A DNA stretch of 64,000 bases from Rhodospirillales bacterium (GCA_016699855.1 CP064988.1:1454501-1518500), one strand, 5' to 3'; positions 35,275 to 44,213 are shown, counted from the stretch's first letter. The notes: a model not told the origin generated them from the letters alone. Numbers and translations: made by a program.

Positions 35275-35559
35275 ATGGCCGAAAGAGCCGCCAATTTACC
35301 GCCACGCTATCTGCGAACGCAGGAGGCAGCGCGCTTCCTCGGCCTTTCCGAACGCACCCTTGAGAAGCACCGGACTTACGGGACCGGTCCGATCTACCGC
35401 AAGCTCGGCGGACGCGTCGTCTATTCGGTCGATGACCTTCAGGCCTGGGCGGATCGCGGTCTCGTCACCTCGACCTCCGACCCGCGCGGCGGCACCGTGC
35501 TGCCGGCCAAACGCCAGACCGCCTCGCCCGCTACCGCCGGCGGCCGCTTTCCGCGCTGA
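35275..35559 (+). CDS. RdfS-like excisionase, MerR-type HTH
   Basis: A 94-residue protein with the HTH_17 core YLRTQEAARFLGLSERTLEK, HRTYGTGPIYRKLGGRVVYS and VDDLQAWADRG. Its place, directly upstream of repA/parA/traF and the relaxase gene, is that of rdfS, the recombination directionality factor of ICEMlSymR7A-type elements. It would drive excision by the integrase and may activate the tra operon behind it. The AlpA-like gene beside int is a second candidate. Confidence 0.82.
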   Translation: MAERAANLPPRYLRTQEAARFLGLSERTLEKHRTYGTGPIYRKLGGRVVYSVDDLQAWADRGLVTSTSDPRGGTVLPAKRQTASPATAGGRFPR

Positions 35560-35570
35560 GACGGCTGGTC

Positions 35571-36458
35571 ATGTCGTCCCACCCCCACCATCGCGAGGAA
35601 CGCGCGCAGCTCGATCTGTTTCGGACGCTGCCCGGCGATCTCGCGCCGCGCGATGCGCAGGACCTCATGGCCTATCCGTTCTTCTCACTCGCCAAATCGA
35701 AGCGCCTGGCGCCGATCGACTTCAAGGCCGGTTCGGTGAAGATCCGCGTAGAAGCTGTGCCCGAGCATGGCATGGCCACGATCTGGGACGCCGACGTCCT
35801 CATCTGGGCCGCGTCGCAGATCGTCGAAGCGCGCGATGTCGGCCTGCGCCCCTCGCGCCTGATGGCGACCACCCCCTATGAAATCCTGAACTTCATCGGC
35901 CGTGGCGTCAGCTTACGCGACTACGACCGCCTGAAGGCTGCGCTCGACCGGCTGCAATCGACCACGATCGCGACTTCCATCCGCCAGCCGACCGAACGGC
36001 GGATGCACCGCTTCTCCTGGATCAACGAATGGAAGGAGCGCGCCGATCACCGCGGCCGTCCGCTCGGTCTCGAACTGATCGTGCCCGACTGGTTCTACGG
36101 CGCCGTCCTCGACGACGCGCTCGTGCTGACGATCGACCGCAAATACTTCGATCTCACCGGCGGGCTCGAGCGCTGGCTTTACCGCCTGGTGCGCAAGCAC
36201 GGCGGTCGCCAAGAGTTCGGCTGGAGCTTCGATTTCCCGCACCTCCACGCGAAGTCGGGCAGCCTCTCGCCGCTCAAGCACTTCGCCTACGACCTGCGCG
36301 ACATCGTCCGCCGTCAGCCGCTGCCGGGCTACCGGCTCACCATCGAGCAATGCGTCGGCGGGCCCGAAATTCTGTCCTTCGCACCCACCGATCCTGACGC
36401 GCTCGGCATCCCGCGCCGCCGTCGCCGCTTGACAACTCGCCCTGGGGATAAGCTGTGA
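35571..36458 (+). CDS. repA: Plasmid-type replication initiator RepA (RPA family)
   Basis: A 295-residue RPA-family initiator: AQLDLFRTLPGDLAPRDAQD, MAYPFFSLAKSKRLAPIDFK, ATIWDADVLIWAASQIVEA and the strand LELIVPDWFYGAVLDD. These proteins start replication of small plasmids and are also carried by ICEs of the Tn4371 and ICEMlSym type. Three direct repeats follow its stop, a plausible binding site. It would let the excised circle replicate and persist. The start is the first ATG behind gagacggctg. Confidence 0.9.
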   Translation: MSSHPHHREERAQLDLFRTLPGDLAPRDAQDLMAYPFFSLAKSKRLAPIDFKAGSVKIRVEAVPEHGMATIWDADVLIWAASQIVEARDVGLRPSRLMATTPYEILNFIGRGVSLRDYDRLKAALDRLQSTTIATSIRQPTERRMHRFSWINEWKERADHRGRPLGLELIVPDWFYGAVLDDALVLTIDRKYFDLTGGLERWLYRLVRKHGGRQEFGWSFDFPHLHAKSGSLSPLKHFAYDLRDIVRRQPLPGYRLTIEQCVGGPEILSFAPTDPDALGIPRRRRRLTTRPGDKL

Positions 36459-36465
36459 ATAGTCT

Positions 36466-36530
36466 CGTGCTATCAGGGACCGGCACTATCGTGCCATCGG
36501 GGACCGGATCTTCGTGCTATCGAGGACCGG
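36466..36530 (+). repeat. Three iteron-like direct repeats (candidate origin)
   Basis: Copies of an 18-base motif close to cgtgctatcagggaccgg at 36466-36483, 36490-36507 (cgtgccatcggggaccgg) and 36513-36530 (cgtgctatcgaggaccgg), spaced 23-24 bases apart (about two helix turns). They begin 8 bases after the repA stop. Direct repeats with this spacing beside an initiator gene are typical of iteron origins. Function is inferred. Confidence 0.75.
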
Positions 36531-36589
36531 AATCGTCGATTCGCCAAGCTGAATCAGCAGCTTGCGAGCCCCGTAACTTCTCTAACCTA

Positions 36590-36604
36590 GATTCCTACGG
36601 AATC
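36590..36604. promoter_or_regulatory. Palindrome upstream of parA
   Basis: gattcc-tac-ggaatc, a perfect 6-bp inverted repeat with a three-base centre, in an AT-richer patch between the iterons and parA, flanked by two ctaac copies. Candidate operator or centromere-like site; tentative. Confidence 0.35.
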
Positions 36605-36666
36605 TTTCTAACGCAAGCCGACTTTTTTCGCCGTGTGGACGAGTCCCCTTTTCCCGGGAGACCGTC

Positions 36667-37305
36667 ATGATCGTGGCGTTCCTCAACCAGAAGGGCGGCG
36701 TCGGCAAGACGACGCTGGCGCTGAATCTTGCTGGCGAATGGGCCGGTAACGGAAAGCGCGTCACGCTGATCGACGCCGATCCCCAGGGCTCGGCTCTGGA
36801 CTGGTCGCAGCAACGCAGCCGGGAGGGGTTGCAGCGGCTCTTCGGTGTCGTCGGCCTAGCGCGCGACACCCTGCATCGCGAGGCGCCGGAGCTGGCCCGT
36901 GACGCCGACCATGTCGTCATCGATGGGCCGCCACGCGTCGCCAGTCTCATGCGCTCGGCGCTGCTCGCCGCCGATCTCGTGCTGATCCCGGTGCAGCCGT
37001 CGCCCCTCGATGGTTGGGCGTCGGCCGAGATGCTGGCGCTTCTCGGCGAAGCGCGCATCTACCGCCCGGACCTTGCCGCCCGCTTCGTGCTGAACCGCTG
37101 CGCGGCGCGCACGGTGCTCGCCCGCGAAACCGCCGAGACGCTTGCAGATCACGACCCGCCATTGCTGGCGACCACCATCGGTCAGCGCATCGTCTTCGCC
37201 GATGTTGTGCAGACCGGGCGGCTCGCGGCCGAGCAGGACGGGGATTGCCCAGGCGCGCGCGAGATCGCCGCGCTCGCGGCCGAAGTCGCGAGGATCGGCG
37301 CATGA
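36667..37305 (+). CDS. parA: ParA-family ATPase
   Basis: A 212-residue ParA. The deviant Walker A is KGGVGKT at residues 9-15, motif A' LIDADPQGSALDW, and VVIDGPPR is the Walker B-like strand. It has the short form used by plasmids (no N-terminal HTH). It overlaps the RHH gene by four bases (ATGA) and follows the RepA/iteron region. It would move or position the excised element, probably with that RHH protein as centromere-binding partner rather than the distant ParB-like protein. Confidence 0.9.
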   Translation: MIVAFLNQKGGVGKTTLALNLAGEWAGNGKRVTLIDADPQGSALDWSQQRSREGLQRLFGVVGLARDTLHREAPELARDADHVVIDGPPRVASLMRSALLAADLVLIPVQPSPLDGWASAEMLALLGEARIYRPDLAARFVLNRCAARTVLARETAETLADHDPPLLATTIGQRIVFADVVQTGRLAAEQDGDCPGAREIAALAAEVARIGA

Positions 37306-37556
37306 GCGAACGATCCCCCAAGCGCGGCTTCGCATCCCGGCCCGGTGGTCCTGAGAGCTGGATCAACGCGCCCGACCGCCAAACCCAGCGCGCTCAGGCC
37401 GCCGATGACTTCTCGGCCAGGCTGACCATCGATGTCACCGCCGACATGCGTGGCCGGATCAAGATCGCGGCCTTCCAGCGCGGCCAGACGGTCGCCGACA
37501 TGCTGCGCGCGCTGTTCGAGCGCGAATTCCCACCATCCCAAGGAGATGCCCCATGA
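37302..37556 (+). CDS. Ribbon-helix-helix partition/regulatory protein
   Basis: An 84-residue protein with a flexible basic N-terminus (MSERSPKRGFASRPGGPESW) and a C-terminal RHH pattern RLTIDVTADMRGRIKIAAFQ followed by RGQTVADMLRALFEREF. This small ParB/VirC2-like layout suits the DNA-binding partner of the ParA it overlaps. It overlaps the next gene by four bases, so partition and transfer genes share one transcript. Confidence 0.78.
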   Translation: MSERSPKRGFASRPGGPESWINAPDRQTQRAQAADDFSARLTIDVTADMRGRIKIAAFQRGQTVADMLRALFEREFPPSQGDAP

Positions 37557-38071
37557 CCGGTCTTGCCGCCGCGTCCGCGCGCGCGGGCCGCGCCCTTCAT
37601 GCGCCGCCGGAAGATCTCACCCAGGTCGAACTCATCTGGATCGAGAAGCAGATCGAGCACTGGATCCGTTTTGGTCGCGAGGTGCGCGAACAGGTCGTCG
37701 ACCGCCGCCGCCGCATCCTCTTCTTCCCTCCCGGCACGACCTTCGCGCTGGTGCGCTGGGCCGCGAACGAGCACGGCACTGTGCTTTCCCGCCTCGACAT
37801 CCTGTGCACGGTCGGCCCCGGCGAACCCTGCCAGACGATCCCAACCGTGACGCCCGGCGGCGACATCCTGCTGCGCGTCGACGGCTGGCCGAAGGTGGAG
37901 CGCATGCTCCAACGCATCGACGCGATCGAGGCGATCGGCATCGATCCCGTCGAGGTCGCGCCCGATCACTGGCGCCACGTTCAAAACCGCCTCTCCGCTG
38001 GCGAGACGCCGCGCGCTTACACGGTCCAGCGCCATCGCGCCTTCCTCCTGACGCAGAGGATCGGCGCATGA
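37553..38071 (+). CDS. DUF2840 protein
   Basis: A 172-residue DUF2840 protein: LTQVELIWIEKQIEHWIRFG, RRRRILFFPPGTTFALVRWA, LLRVDGWPKVERMLQRIDAI and PDHWRHVQNRLSAGETPRAY. The family occurs next to traF on Rhizobiales/Sphingomonadales-type ICEs; function unknown. It overlaps the genes on both sides by four bases, marking it as part of the tra operon. Confidence 0.9.
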   Translation: MTGLAAASARAGRALHAPPEDLTQVELIWIEKQIEHWIRFGREVREQVVDRRRRILFFPPGTTFALVRWAANEHGTVLSRLDILCTVGPGEPCQTIPTVTPGGDILLRVDGWPKVERMLQRIDAIEAIGIDPVEVAPDHWRHVQNRLSAGETPRAYTVQRHRAFLLTQRIGA

Positions 38072-38613
38072 CCCGGCTCTGCTACGCCATCACAACGACG
38101 GCCGCCGTGTCATTGCTCGGCATCCTGTCGCTTGTTTCCTTTGCGCCAAAGCTGATCTGGAATGCGTCGGCCAGCACGCCGATCGGCCTTTACGCCATCG
38201 CCCCCGACCCGTCCCCGGATGTCACCGATCTGGTCGCCGTGCGCGCGCCCGAGCCGCTCGCGAGCTTCCTCGCCCAGGGCGGTTACCTGCCGCGCGGCGT
38301 GCCGCTGATCAAGCACGTCGTCGCGCTTCCTGGCCAACGGGTTTGCAGAACCGGCCTCGCCATCACTGTCGACGCCGTGCCGATGGGCGATGCGCTCGAT
38401 CACGACCGTCGCGGCAATCCGCTGCCCGCCTGGCAGGGCTGCCGCGTCGTCGCCGAGGGCGAGCTGTTCCTGATGAACTGGCAGGTCCGTGACAGCCTTG
38501 ATGGCCGTTACTTCGGCCCGCTTCCCGCCTCCGCCGTGATCGGCCGGGCGATCCCTCTCTACACCGACGAGGACGGCGATGGCCGCTTCGTCTGGCGCGC
38601 GCCGACGCGGTGA
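38068..38613 (+). CDS. traF: TraF-type S26 signal peptidase
   Basis: A 181-residue protein with one N-terminal membrane helix (TTTAAVSLLGILSLVSFAP), the S26 serine motif WNASASTPIGLY and the catalytic lysine in LIKHVVALPG. TraF processes and circularises the TrbC pilin in IncP-type systems. It starts at ATG 38068, inside the stop of the DUF2840 gene. It occupies the usual position ahead of the relaxase in this ICE group. Confidence 0.92.
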   Translation: MTRLCYAITTTAAVSLLGILSLVSFAPKLIWNASASTPIGLYAIAPDPSPDVTDLVAVRAPEPLASFLAQGGYLPRGVPLIKHVVALPGQRVCRTGLAITVDAVPMGDALDHDRRGNPLPAWQGCRVVAEGELFLMNWQVRDSLDGRYFGPLPASAVIGRAIPLYTDEDGDGRFVWRAPTR

Positions 38614-38659
38614 CGGCGTGCCCAATCCCAACCTCACCGCACATCCACGGAGGCAATCC

Positions 38660-39007
38660 ATGTCCCTGATCGGTCAGTTCACCCACGACGATGGCGGCTT
38701 CATCGGCCACTTGGAAACGCTCCTGCTGCACCAGGACATCATCATCATTCCCGCCGAGCCGTCTGACGCTGAGAATGCGCCAGATTTCCGCGTCCACGTT
38801 TTCGACGGGATGAATAACGAACCCCGCGCCGAACTCGGCGCGGGTTGGAAGCGCACCGGCGAGAAGGCCGGCGAGTACGTCGCGCTGCAGCTCGATGATC
38901 CATGCTTTCCGCAGCCGATCCGCGCCAACCTGTTCCAGTCGGCCGACGACAAATCGGCATGGGGTCTGCACTGGAGCCGCCCGCCCAAGCGCGGCGAGCG
39001 GGACTGA
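38660..39007 (+). CDS. DUF736 protein, copy 2
   Basis: A 115-residue DUF736 protein: MSLIGQFTHDDGGFIGHLET, RAELGAGWKRTGEKAGEYVA, LDDPCFPQPIRANLFQSADD. It is diverged from the copy at 29634, sharing the GxYxxLxLDDP and IRANLF pattern. It lies inside the tra operon between traF and the transglycosylase. Role unknown; the family is tied to conjugative elements. Confidence 0.9.
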   Translation: MSLIGQFTHDDGGFIGHLETLLLHQDIIIIPAEPSDAENAPDFRVHVFDGMNNEPRAELGAGWKRTGEKAGEYVALQLDDPCFPQPIRANLFQSADDKSAWGLHWSRPPKRGERD

Positions 39008-39010
39008 GCG

Positions 39011-39775
39011 ATGCCGGCCCGCCGCCATCGCGCTGTCGCCGGACGGTTTCCCACCGTCCGGCATGCAGCCTTCCTTCTCCTTTCCGGCCTGCTCATCGCG
39101 CTGCCGCTCGCGGTCCCGGCCGCAGTTCAGGATGCGCCGGTGCAGCCGGTATCACCCAGCGATCCTTATGCCGGCCCTATCGCCGAGGCCGCGCGCCGGT
39201 TCGGCATTCCGGAGACGTGGATTCGCGCCGTCATGCGCGTCGAGAGCCGCGGCGAGGTGCGCGCGACGTCGCCCAAGGGCGCGATGGGTCTGATGCAGAT
39301 CATGCCCGCGACATGGGCGGATTTGCGCGCGCGACACGGTCTCAGCGGCGATCCCTACGACCCACGTGACAACATCATGGCGGGCGCTGCCTATCTGCGG
39401 GAGATGCACGATCGCTACGGCTCGCCGGGCTTTCTGGCAGCCTACAATGCCGGTCCCGGTCGCTATGAGGAGTTTCGTGCGACCGGTCGCCCGTTACCGG
39501 CCGAGACTCGCGCCTACGTCGCCGTTCTCGCGCCGATCATCGGCGGCGGCGATCTCGCTACCCCCGTCACGGTAGCGACCGCCGATCCGCTCGCCTGGAC
39601 CCGCGCACCGCTCTTCATCGTGCAGGTCGACAGCAGCACGGGTGCAGATCGGCGGTCGCGCGACGACCCGCCGGCCACACCGCCATCGCGACCTCCCGAG
39701 CGTGATTTCGCCCCTACCGATCCGCAGACCGGCAGCCTGTTTGCCACTCGAACCGCCAGTGCGGGGCCGCGATGA
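39011..39775 (+). CDS. Lytic transglycosylase of the transfer system
   Basis: A 254-residue protein with a signal peptide (hydrophobic residues 20-38) and an SLT domain: ETWIRAVMRVESRGEVRATS with catalytic E, KGAMGLMQIMPATW, and AAYLREMHDRYGSPGFLAAY NAGPG-type end. It cuts peptidoglycan to let the Trb channel cross the wall, like VirB1/TrbN. The C-terminal tail is proline-rich and lacks a second domain. It starts 3 bases after the DUF736 stop. Confidence 0.9.
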   Translation: MPARRHRAVAGRFPTVRHAAFLLLSGLLIALPLAVPAAVQDAPVQPVSPSDPYAGPIAEAARRFGIPETWIRAVMRVESRGEVRATSPKGAMGLMQIMPATWADLRARHGLSGDPYDPRDNIMAGAAYLREMHDRYGSPGFLAAYNAGPGRYEEFRATGRPLPAETRAYVAVLAPIIGGGDLATPVTVATADPLAWTRAPLFIVQVDSSTGADRRSRDDPPATPPSRPPERDFAPTDPQTGSLFATRTASAGPR

Positions 39776-39846
39776 TGGGCTTCGCACTCCGAGCGGCATT
39801 TTCGGGCTCTGGCGTCGAATTGGCGTCAGAAGTGGGAAAAGCAGTC

Positions 39847-39906
39847 ACCACAACCGCACGATGGCAGGATAAAGGGCCGCGATGTGCGGCCTTGTGCGGT
39901 TGTGGT
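39847..39906 (+). other. Candidate origin of transfer (oriT): nested inverted repeats
   Basis: A perfect 13-bp inverted repeat accacaaccgcac (39847-39859) / gtgcggttgtggt (39894-39906) encloses a second one, ggccgc (39875-39880) / gcggcc (39885-39890). The 244-base gap between the transglycosylase and relaxase genes has no other content. oriT next to the relaxase gene is common in related ICEs. A T-run after the second arm leaves terminator function as an alternative, though the 34-base spacer is long for that. Confidence 0.5.
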
Positions 39907-40019
39907 TTTTCAAGGGGTTATAGCGCGTTTACGCGATGTGCGCCTGATCGGCGCAGCCTGTGCGCGTGGCGCTTTCCCAACAATTTCCTCGGCTTTGCGC
40001 GATGTGCGGGGCCATGCCC

Positions 40020-41759
40020 ATGAGCGCCGAGGACGATTTCCGCATCCGGCCAGGCCGCATCCGCTCGACGCGCGCGCAACAAGTCAGACCCTTCATCGCG
40101 CAGGCGCTCGCCGCCGCGCAGAAGGCCGGCGGCGCGGTATCGCGGCAAGGAAGGATCGGGCCCGGCAACCGCTCCCGTTTTGGTCGCGGCCAGCGCGCGG
40201 CGGTGCAGGCCAACCGGCTGCTGACCGCCCGCTCGCGCGGCGCTGTCGTCAAGGCGCGCGTCGTGCGCCAGGGCGGGCGCAACGCGCCGCTCGGCACTCA
40301 CCTCAACTATCTCCGCCGCGAAGGCGTGACCCGGGATGGAGAAAAGGCGCGGCTGTTCGGCCCCGGCGGGGATGACGCCGATCCCAAGGCGTTCGCGGAG
40401 CGGTGCGAGGATGACCGGCATCATTTCCGCTTCATCGTGTCGCCCGACGACGCGGTGGAGATGGCGGACCTCAAGGGCTTCACCCGCGAGCTGGTCGGGC
40501 AGATGGAGAAGGACCTCAGCACGAGGCTCGACTGGGTCGCCGTCGATCACTGGAACACCGAGCATCCGCATGTGCATCTGATCATGCGCGGCGTCCGCGA
40601 CGACGGCGAGAACCTCGTGATCTCGCGCGACTACATCAAGGAGGGCATGCGTGACCGAGCGCGCGATCTCATCACGCAGGAGCTGGGACCGCGCACCGAT
40701 CTGGAAATCCGTCGCACCATTGAGCGCCAGGTTGAATCCGAGCGCTGGACCAATCTCGATCGCCAGCTCGCACGCGACGCCTATGGGGCTGGTGTCGTCG
40801 ATCTCGCGCCGCATCCAGACCGGCAGCCGGATGAATTCCACGCCCTGAAGGTCGGGCGGCTGCGCAAACTCGAACGACTCGGCCTCGCCGACGAGATCGG
40901 TCCCGGTCAGTGGACGATTTCGGAGAAGGCCGAGGCGACGCTACGCGAGCTTGGCGAGCGTGGCGATATCATCAAGCGCATGCACCGCGCGCTGACCGAC
41001 CGCGGCATCGAGCGCGGCGCGGCAAACTATGTGCTCGCCGGCGAAAGCCTGAACGACCCCATTGTCGGCCGGCTGGTGACGCGAGGCCTCGACGACGAAC
41101 TCAAGGGCACGGCCTATGCCGTTGTCGACGGGGTCGATGGGCGGACTCACCACATCAAGCTCCCGGACCTCGATGCTGCCGGCGACAGCGCGCCGGGTTC
41201 GATCGTCGAGCTGCGCAAGTTCGATGATGCGCGCGGCCAGCGGCGCGTTGCGCTTGCCGTTCGCTCGGATCTCGACATCTCCGCCCAAGTCACCGCGACC
41301 GGCGCAACTTGGCTTGACCGGCAGGCGATATCCCGCGAGCCGGTGGCGCTTGGCGGTGGCGGATTCGGCGCCGAGGTGCGCGACGCGTTGGATCGCCGCG
41401 CCGAACATCTGATCGAGCACCGCCTGGCTGAGCGCCAGGGCCGCAGCGTCATCTTCTCCCGCAACCTCATCGATACGCTGCGCCAGCGCGACGTCGAAGC
41501 GCTCGGGGCGAAGCTCGCGGCCGAAACCGGACGCCCGTTCGCCAAGGCCGGGACCGGGGAATATGTCGCCGGCGCTTTTCGGCAGCGCATCGCTCTCGCA
41601 TCGGGCCGCTTCGCCATGATCGACGACGGCCTCGGCTTCCAGCTCGTGCCCTGGTCACCGTCTCTCGAAAAGCACCTTGGCCAGCATGTCTCCGGCGTCG
41701 CTCGCGGCGATGGCGGGGTCGACTGGAGTCTTGGCCGCAAACGCGGCCTCGGGCTGTAG
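40020..41759 (+). CDS. rlxS: Relaxase, RlxS/VirD2-like with DUF3363
   Basis: A 579-residue relaxase that nicks oriT. The N-terminal nuclease domain has the putative tyrosine in GTHLNYLRREGV (near residue 95) and the metal-binding histidines in DHWNTEHPHVHLIMRG (near 175). The C-terminal 200 residues are the DUF3363 domain of this family. Start ATG 40020 is chosen over 40014 and the longer versions upstream, which would overlap the candidate oriT. The 27-base gap to traG gives the classical relaxase-coupling-protein pair. Confidence 0.92.
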   Translation: MSAEDDFRIRPGRIRSTRAQQVRPFIAQALAAAQKAGGAVSRQGRIGPGNRSRFGRGQRAAVQANRLLTARSRGAVVKARVVRQGGRNAPLGTHLNYLRREGVTRDGEKARLFGPGGDDADPKAFAERCEDDRHHFRFIVSPDDAVEMADLKGFTRELVGQMEKDLSTRLDWVAVDHWNTEHPHVHLIMRGVRDDGENLVISRDYIKEGMRDRARDLITQELGPRTDLEIRRTIERQVESERWTNLDRQLARDAYGAGVVDLAPHPDRQPDEFHALKVGRLRKLERLGLADEIGPGQWTISEKAEATLRELGERGDIIKRMHRALTDRGIERGAANYVLAGESLNDPIVGRLVTRGLDDELKGTAYAVVDGVDGRTHHIKLPDLDAAGDSAPGSIVELRKFDDARGQRRVALAVRSDLDISAQVTATGATWLDRQAISREPVALGGGGFGAEVRDALDRRAEHLIEHRLAERQGRSVIFSRNLIDTLRQRDVEALGAKLAAETGRPFAKAGTGEYVAGAFRQRIALASGRFAMIDDGLGFQLVPWSPSLEKHLGQHVSGVARGDGGVDWSLGRKRGLGL

Positions 41760-41785
41760 CCCGCAATCAAGAAAGGACCCCCGCC

Positions 41786-43771
41786 ATGTCCGCGACGAAA
41801 ATCCTCTGGGGCCAGATCCTCACCGTCTTCCTGATCGTGCTCTTCACGACCTGGGCGGCGACAGAGTGGACGGCATACCGGCTCGGTTTCCAGCCCCAGC
41901 TCGGCCCGCCTTGGTTCGAGCTGGCCGGCTGGCCGATCTACTATCCGCCGGCCTTCTTCTGGTGGTGGTACTTCTACGATGCCTATGCGCCGCCGATCTT
42001 CGTCGAGGGTGCCTACATCGCGGCGTCCGGCGGGTTCATCTCAATCGCGGTGGCGATCGGCATGTCCGTCTGGCGGGCGCGCGAAGCGAAGAACGTCGAG
42101 ACCTATGGCTCGGCACGCTGGGCGCGGGATGACGAAGTAAAGGCCGCCGGCCTGCTCGGTCCCGATGGCGTGGTGCTTGGCAAACTCGACCGCGATTATC
42201 TTCGCCATGACGGCCCGGAGCATGTGCTGTGCTTCGCGCCGACCCGCTCCGGCAAGGGCGTCGGCCTCGTCGTGCCCTCGCTGCTGACTTGGCCGGGCTC
42301 CGCGATCGTTCATGACATCAAGGGCGAGAACTGGACGCTGACGGCAGGCTTCCGCTCGCGGCATGGCCGCGTCCTGCTGTTCGATCCGACCAATCCGAAG
42401 TCGGCCGCCTACAATCCGCTGCTCGAGGTGCGCCGTGGCGAATGGGAGGTCCGCGACGTTCAGAACATCGCCGACATCCTGGTCGATCCGGAAGGATCGC
42501 TCGAAAAGCGCAATCACTGGGAGAAAACCAGTCACGCGCTGCTGGTCGGCGCGATCCTCCACGTCCTCTACGCTGAGGCCGACAAGACGCTAGCGGGCGT
42601 CGCCGCCTTCCTCTCCGATCCAAAGCGGCCGATCGAGTCGACGCTGGCCGCGATGATGAAGACCGCGCATCTCGGCGAAGCCGGTCCGCATCCCGTCATC
42701 GCCAGCGCCGCGCGCGAGCTGCTCAACAAATCGGACAATGAGCGCAGCGGCGTGCTCTCGACGGCGATGTCGTTCCTCGGTCTTTATCGCGATCCCGTAG
42801 TCGCGGAAGTGACGCGGCGCTGCGACTGGCGCATCGCCGATATTGTCGGCGGCAAGCGGCCGTCGACGCTTTACCTCGTGGTGCCGCCCTCGGACATCAA
42901 TCGGACCAAGCCGCTGATACGCCTGATCCTCAATCAGGTCGGCCGGCGTCTCACCGAGGACTTGCAGGCGAAGGTCGGCCGGCACCGGCTGCTTCTCATG
43001 CTGGACGAGTTTCCGGCGCTCGGCCGTCTCGACTTCTTCGAGTCCGCGCTGGCCTTCATGGCCGGCTACGGCCTCAAGAGCTTCCTGATCGCCCAGTCGC
43101 TCAACCAGATCGAAAAGGCCTACGGGCCGAATAACTCGATCCTCGACAACTGCCATGTCCGCGTCAGCTTCGCGACCAATGATGAGCGGACGGCCAAGCG
43201 CGTCTCCGACGCGCTGGGCACCGCGACCGAGATGCGCGCGATGAAGAACTATGCCGGCCACCGGCTTTCGCCCTGGCTCGGCCACATGATGGTGTCGCGC
43301 TCGGAAACCGCCAGGCAATTGCTCACGCCCGGCGAGATCATGCAGCTTCCGCCGTCCGACGAGATCGTTATGGTCGCCGGCACGCCGCCGATCCGGGCCA
43401 AGAAGGCGCGCTACTACGAGGACCGCCGGTTTCAGGAACGGGTGCTGCCGCCGCCCGCGGTCATCAAGCCGGATGAGGTTTCGTCTGATGACTGGAGCCA
43501 ACTGGCGTTGCCGCCGTCGCCGGAGGTCCTGCCAGCGGCGACGGGAGCCAATCCCGACGAGGAGGACACGACGGACTCCGAGCGCCGCCGCCAGCCCGAG
43601 CTGAGCCGAGTGCAGCCGATCGCCAAGGTGGCGCCGATCGAGAACGAGTTCGAGATCGACCCGGCGGACGACGCCGACGATGACGCCGCGCGTCTCAGCC
43701 GCATGAACCAGAACATGAGGCAGGTCGCGCGTCAGGCTTCGCTCGATCCCGGCGACGGCATCGAGCTGTAG
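41786..43771 (+). CDS. traG: Type IV coupling protein TraG/VirD4
   Basis: A 661-residue inner-membrane ATPase. Two or three N-terminal membrane segments (residues about 8-30, 48-66 and 72-95), Walker A APTRSGKGVG near residue 150 and Walker B LLLMLDEFPALGR near 400. It follows with the conserved SFATNDERTAKRVSDALG. It delivers the relaxase-DNA complex to the Trb channel. The C-terminus is acidic and proline-rich. It starts behind aaaggaccc. Confidence 0.95.
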   Translation: MSATKILWGQILTVFLIVLFTTWAATEWTAYRLGFQPQLGPPWFELAGWPIYYPPAFFWWWYFYDAYAPPIFVEGAYIAASGGFISIAVAIGMSVWRAREAKNVETYGSARWARDDEVKAAGLLGPDGVVLGKLDRDYLRHDGPEHVLCFAPTRSGKGVGLVVPSLLTWPGSAIVHDIKGENWTLTAGFRSRHGRVLLFDPTNPKSAAYNPLLEVRRGEWEVRDVQNIADILVDPEGSLEKRNHWEKTSHALLVGAILHVLYAEADKTLAGVAAFLSDPKRPIESTLAAMMKTAHLGEAGPHPVIASAARELLNKSDNERSGVLSTAMSFLGLYRDPVVAEVTRRCDWRIADIVGGKRPSTLYLVVPPSDINRTKPLIRLILNQVGRRLTEDLQAKVGRHRLLLMLDEFPALGRLDFFESALAFMAGYGLKSFLIAQSLNQIEKAYGPNNSILDNCHVRVSFATNDERTAKRVSDALGTATEMRAMKNYAGHRLSPWLGHMMVSRSETARQLLTPGEIMQLPPSDEIVMVAGTPPIRAKKARYYEDRRFQERVLPPPAVIKPDEVSSDDWSQLALPPSPEVLPAATGANPDEEDTTDSERRRQPELSRVQPIAKVAPIENEFEIDPADDADDDAARLSRMNQNMRQVARQASLDPGDGIEL

Positions 43772-43781
43772 GAGGCCAGCG

Positions 43782-44213
43782 ATGACGAAATCGCCGAAGA
43801 AGCAGCGGCTCTCCGTCTATCTCGAGCCCGACGTCATGAAGGCCCTCTCAGCGTACGCCGCTCGGCGCGGCCACTCTCTGTCGCTCGTCGCCGAGGCCGG
43901 TATCGCGTCCTTACTTTCACCCGACGCGGCCGAGCGCCAGGAGGCGGTGATCACCAAGCGGCTCGACCAGCTCGACCGGCGCATGACCCGCGTGGAGCGC
44001 GATGTCGGTATCTCGGTCGAAACGCTGGCGATCTTCGTCCGGTTCTGGCTCACCACGACGCCGGCCTTGCCTGAGCCCGCCGCTCAGGCCGCTCGCGCCA
44101 AGGCCGGCGAGCGGTACGAGGCGTGCATCGCAGCTTTGGGCCGTCGGCTCGCGAGCGGGCCGAAGCTCCGGCAGGAAATTTCGGAGGACATCGGGCCTAT
44201 GCGCGACGATTAG
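43782..44213 (+). CDS. CopG/RHH-family regulator of the tra-trb region
   Basis: A 143-residue protein with an N-terminal RHH pattern QRLSVYLEPDVMKALSAYAA, RRGHSLSLVAEAGIASLL, and a helical C-terminus. A CopG-like gene between traG and trbB is standard in this ICE family, probably as an autoregulator of transfer genes. Here trbB is delayed by a two-gene cargo patch. Confidence 0.88.
   Translation: MTKSPKKQRLSVYLEPDVMKALSAYAARRGHSLSLVAEAGIASLLSPDAAERQEAVITKRLDQLDRRMTRVERDVGISVETLAIFVRFWLTTTPALPEPAAQAARAKAGERYEACIAALGRRLASGPKLRQEISEDIGPMRDD

Noticed and set aside
39772..40023. 83-codon frame between transglycosylase and relaxase
   Set aside because: Starts in the transglycosylase stop but overlaps the inverted repeats of the candidate oriT and has no conserved sequence.
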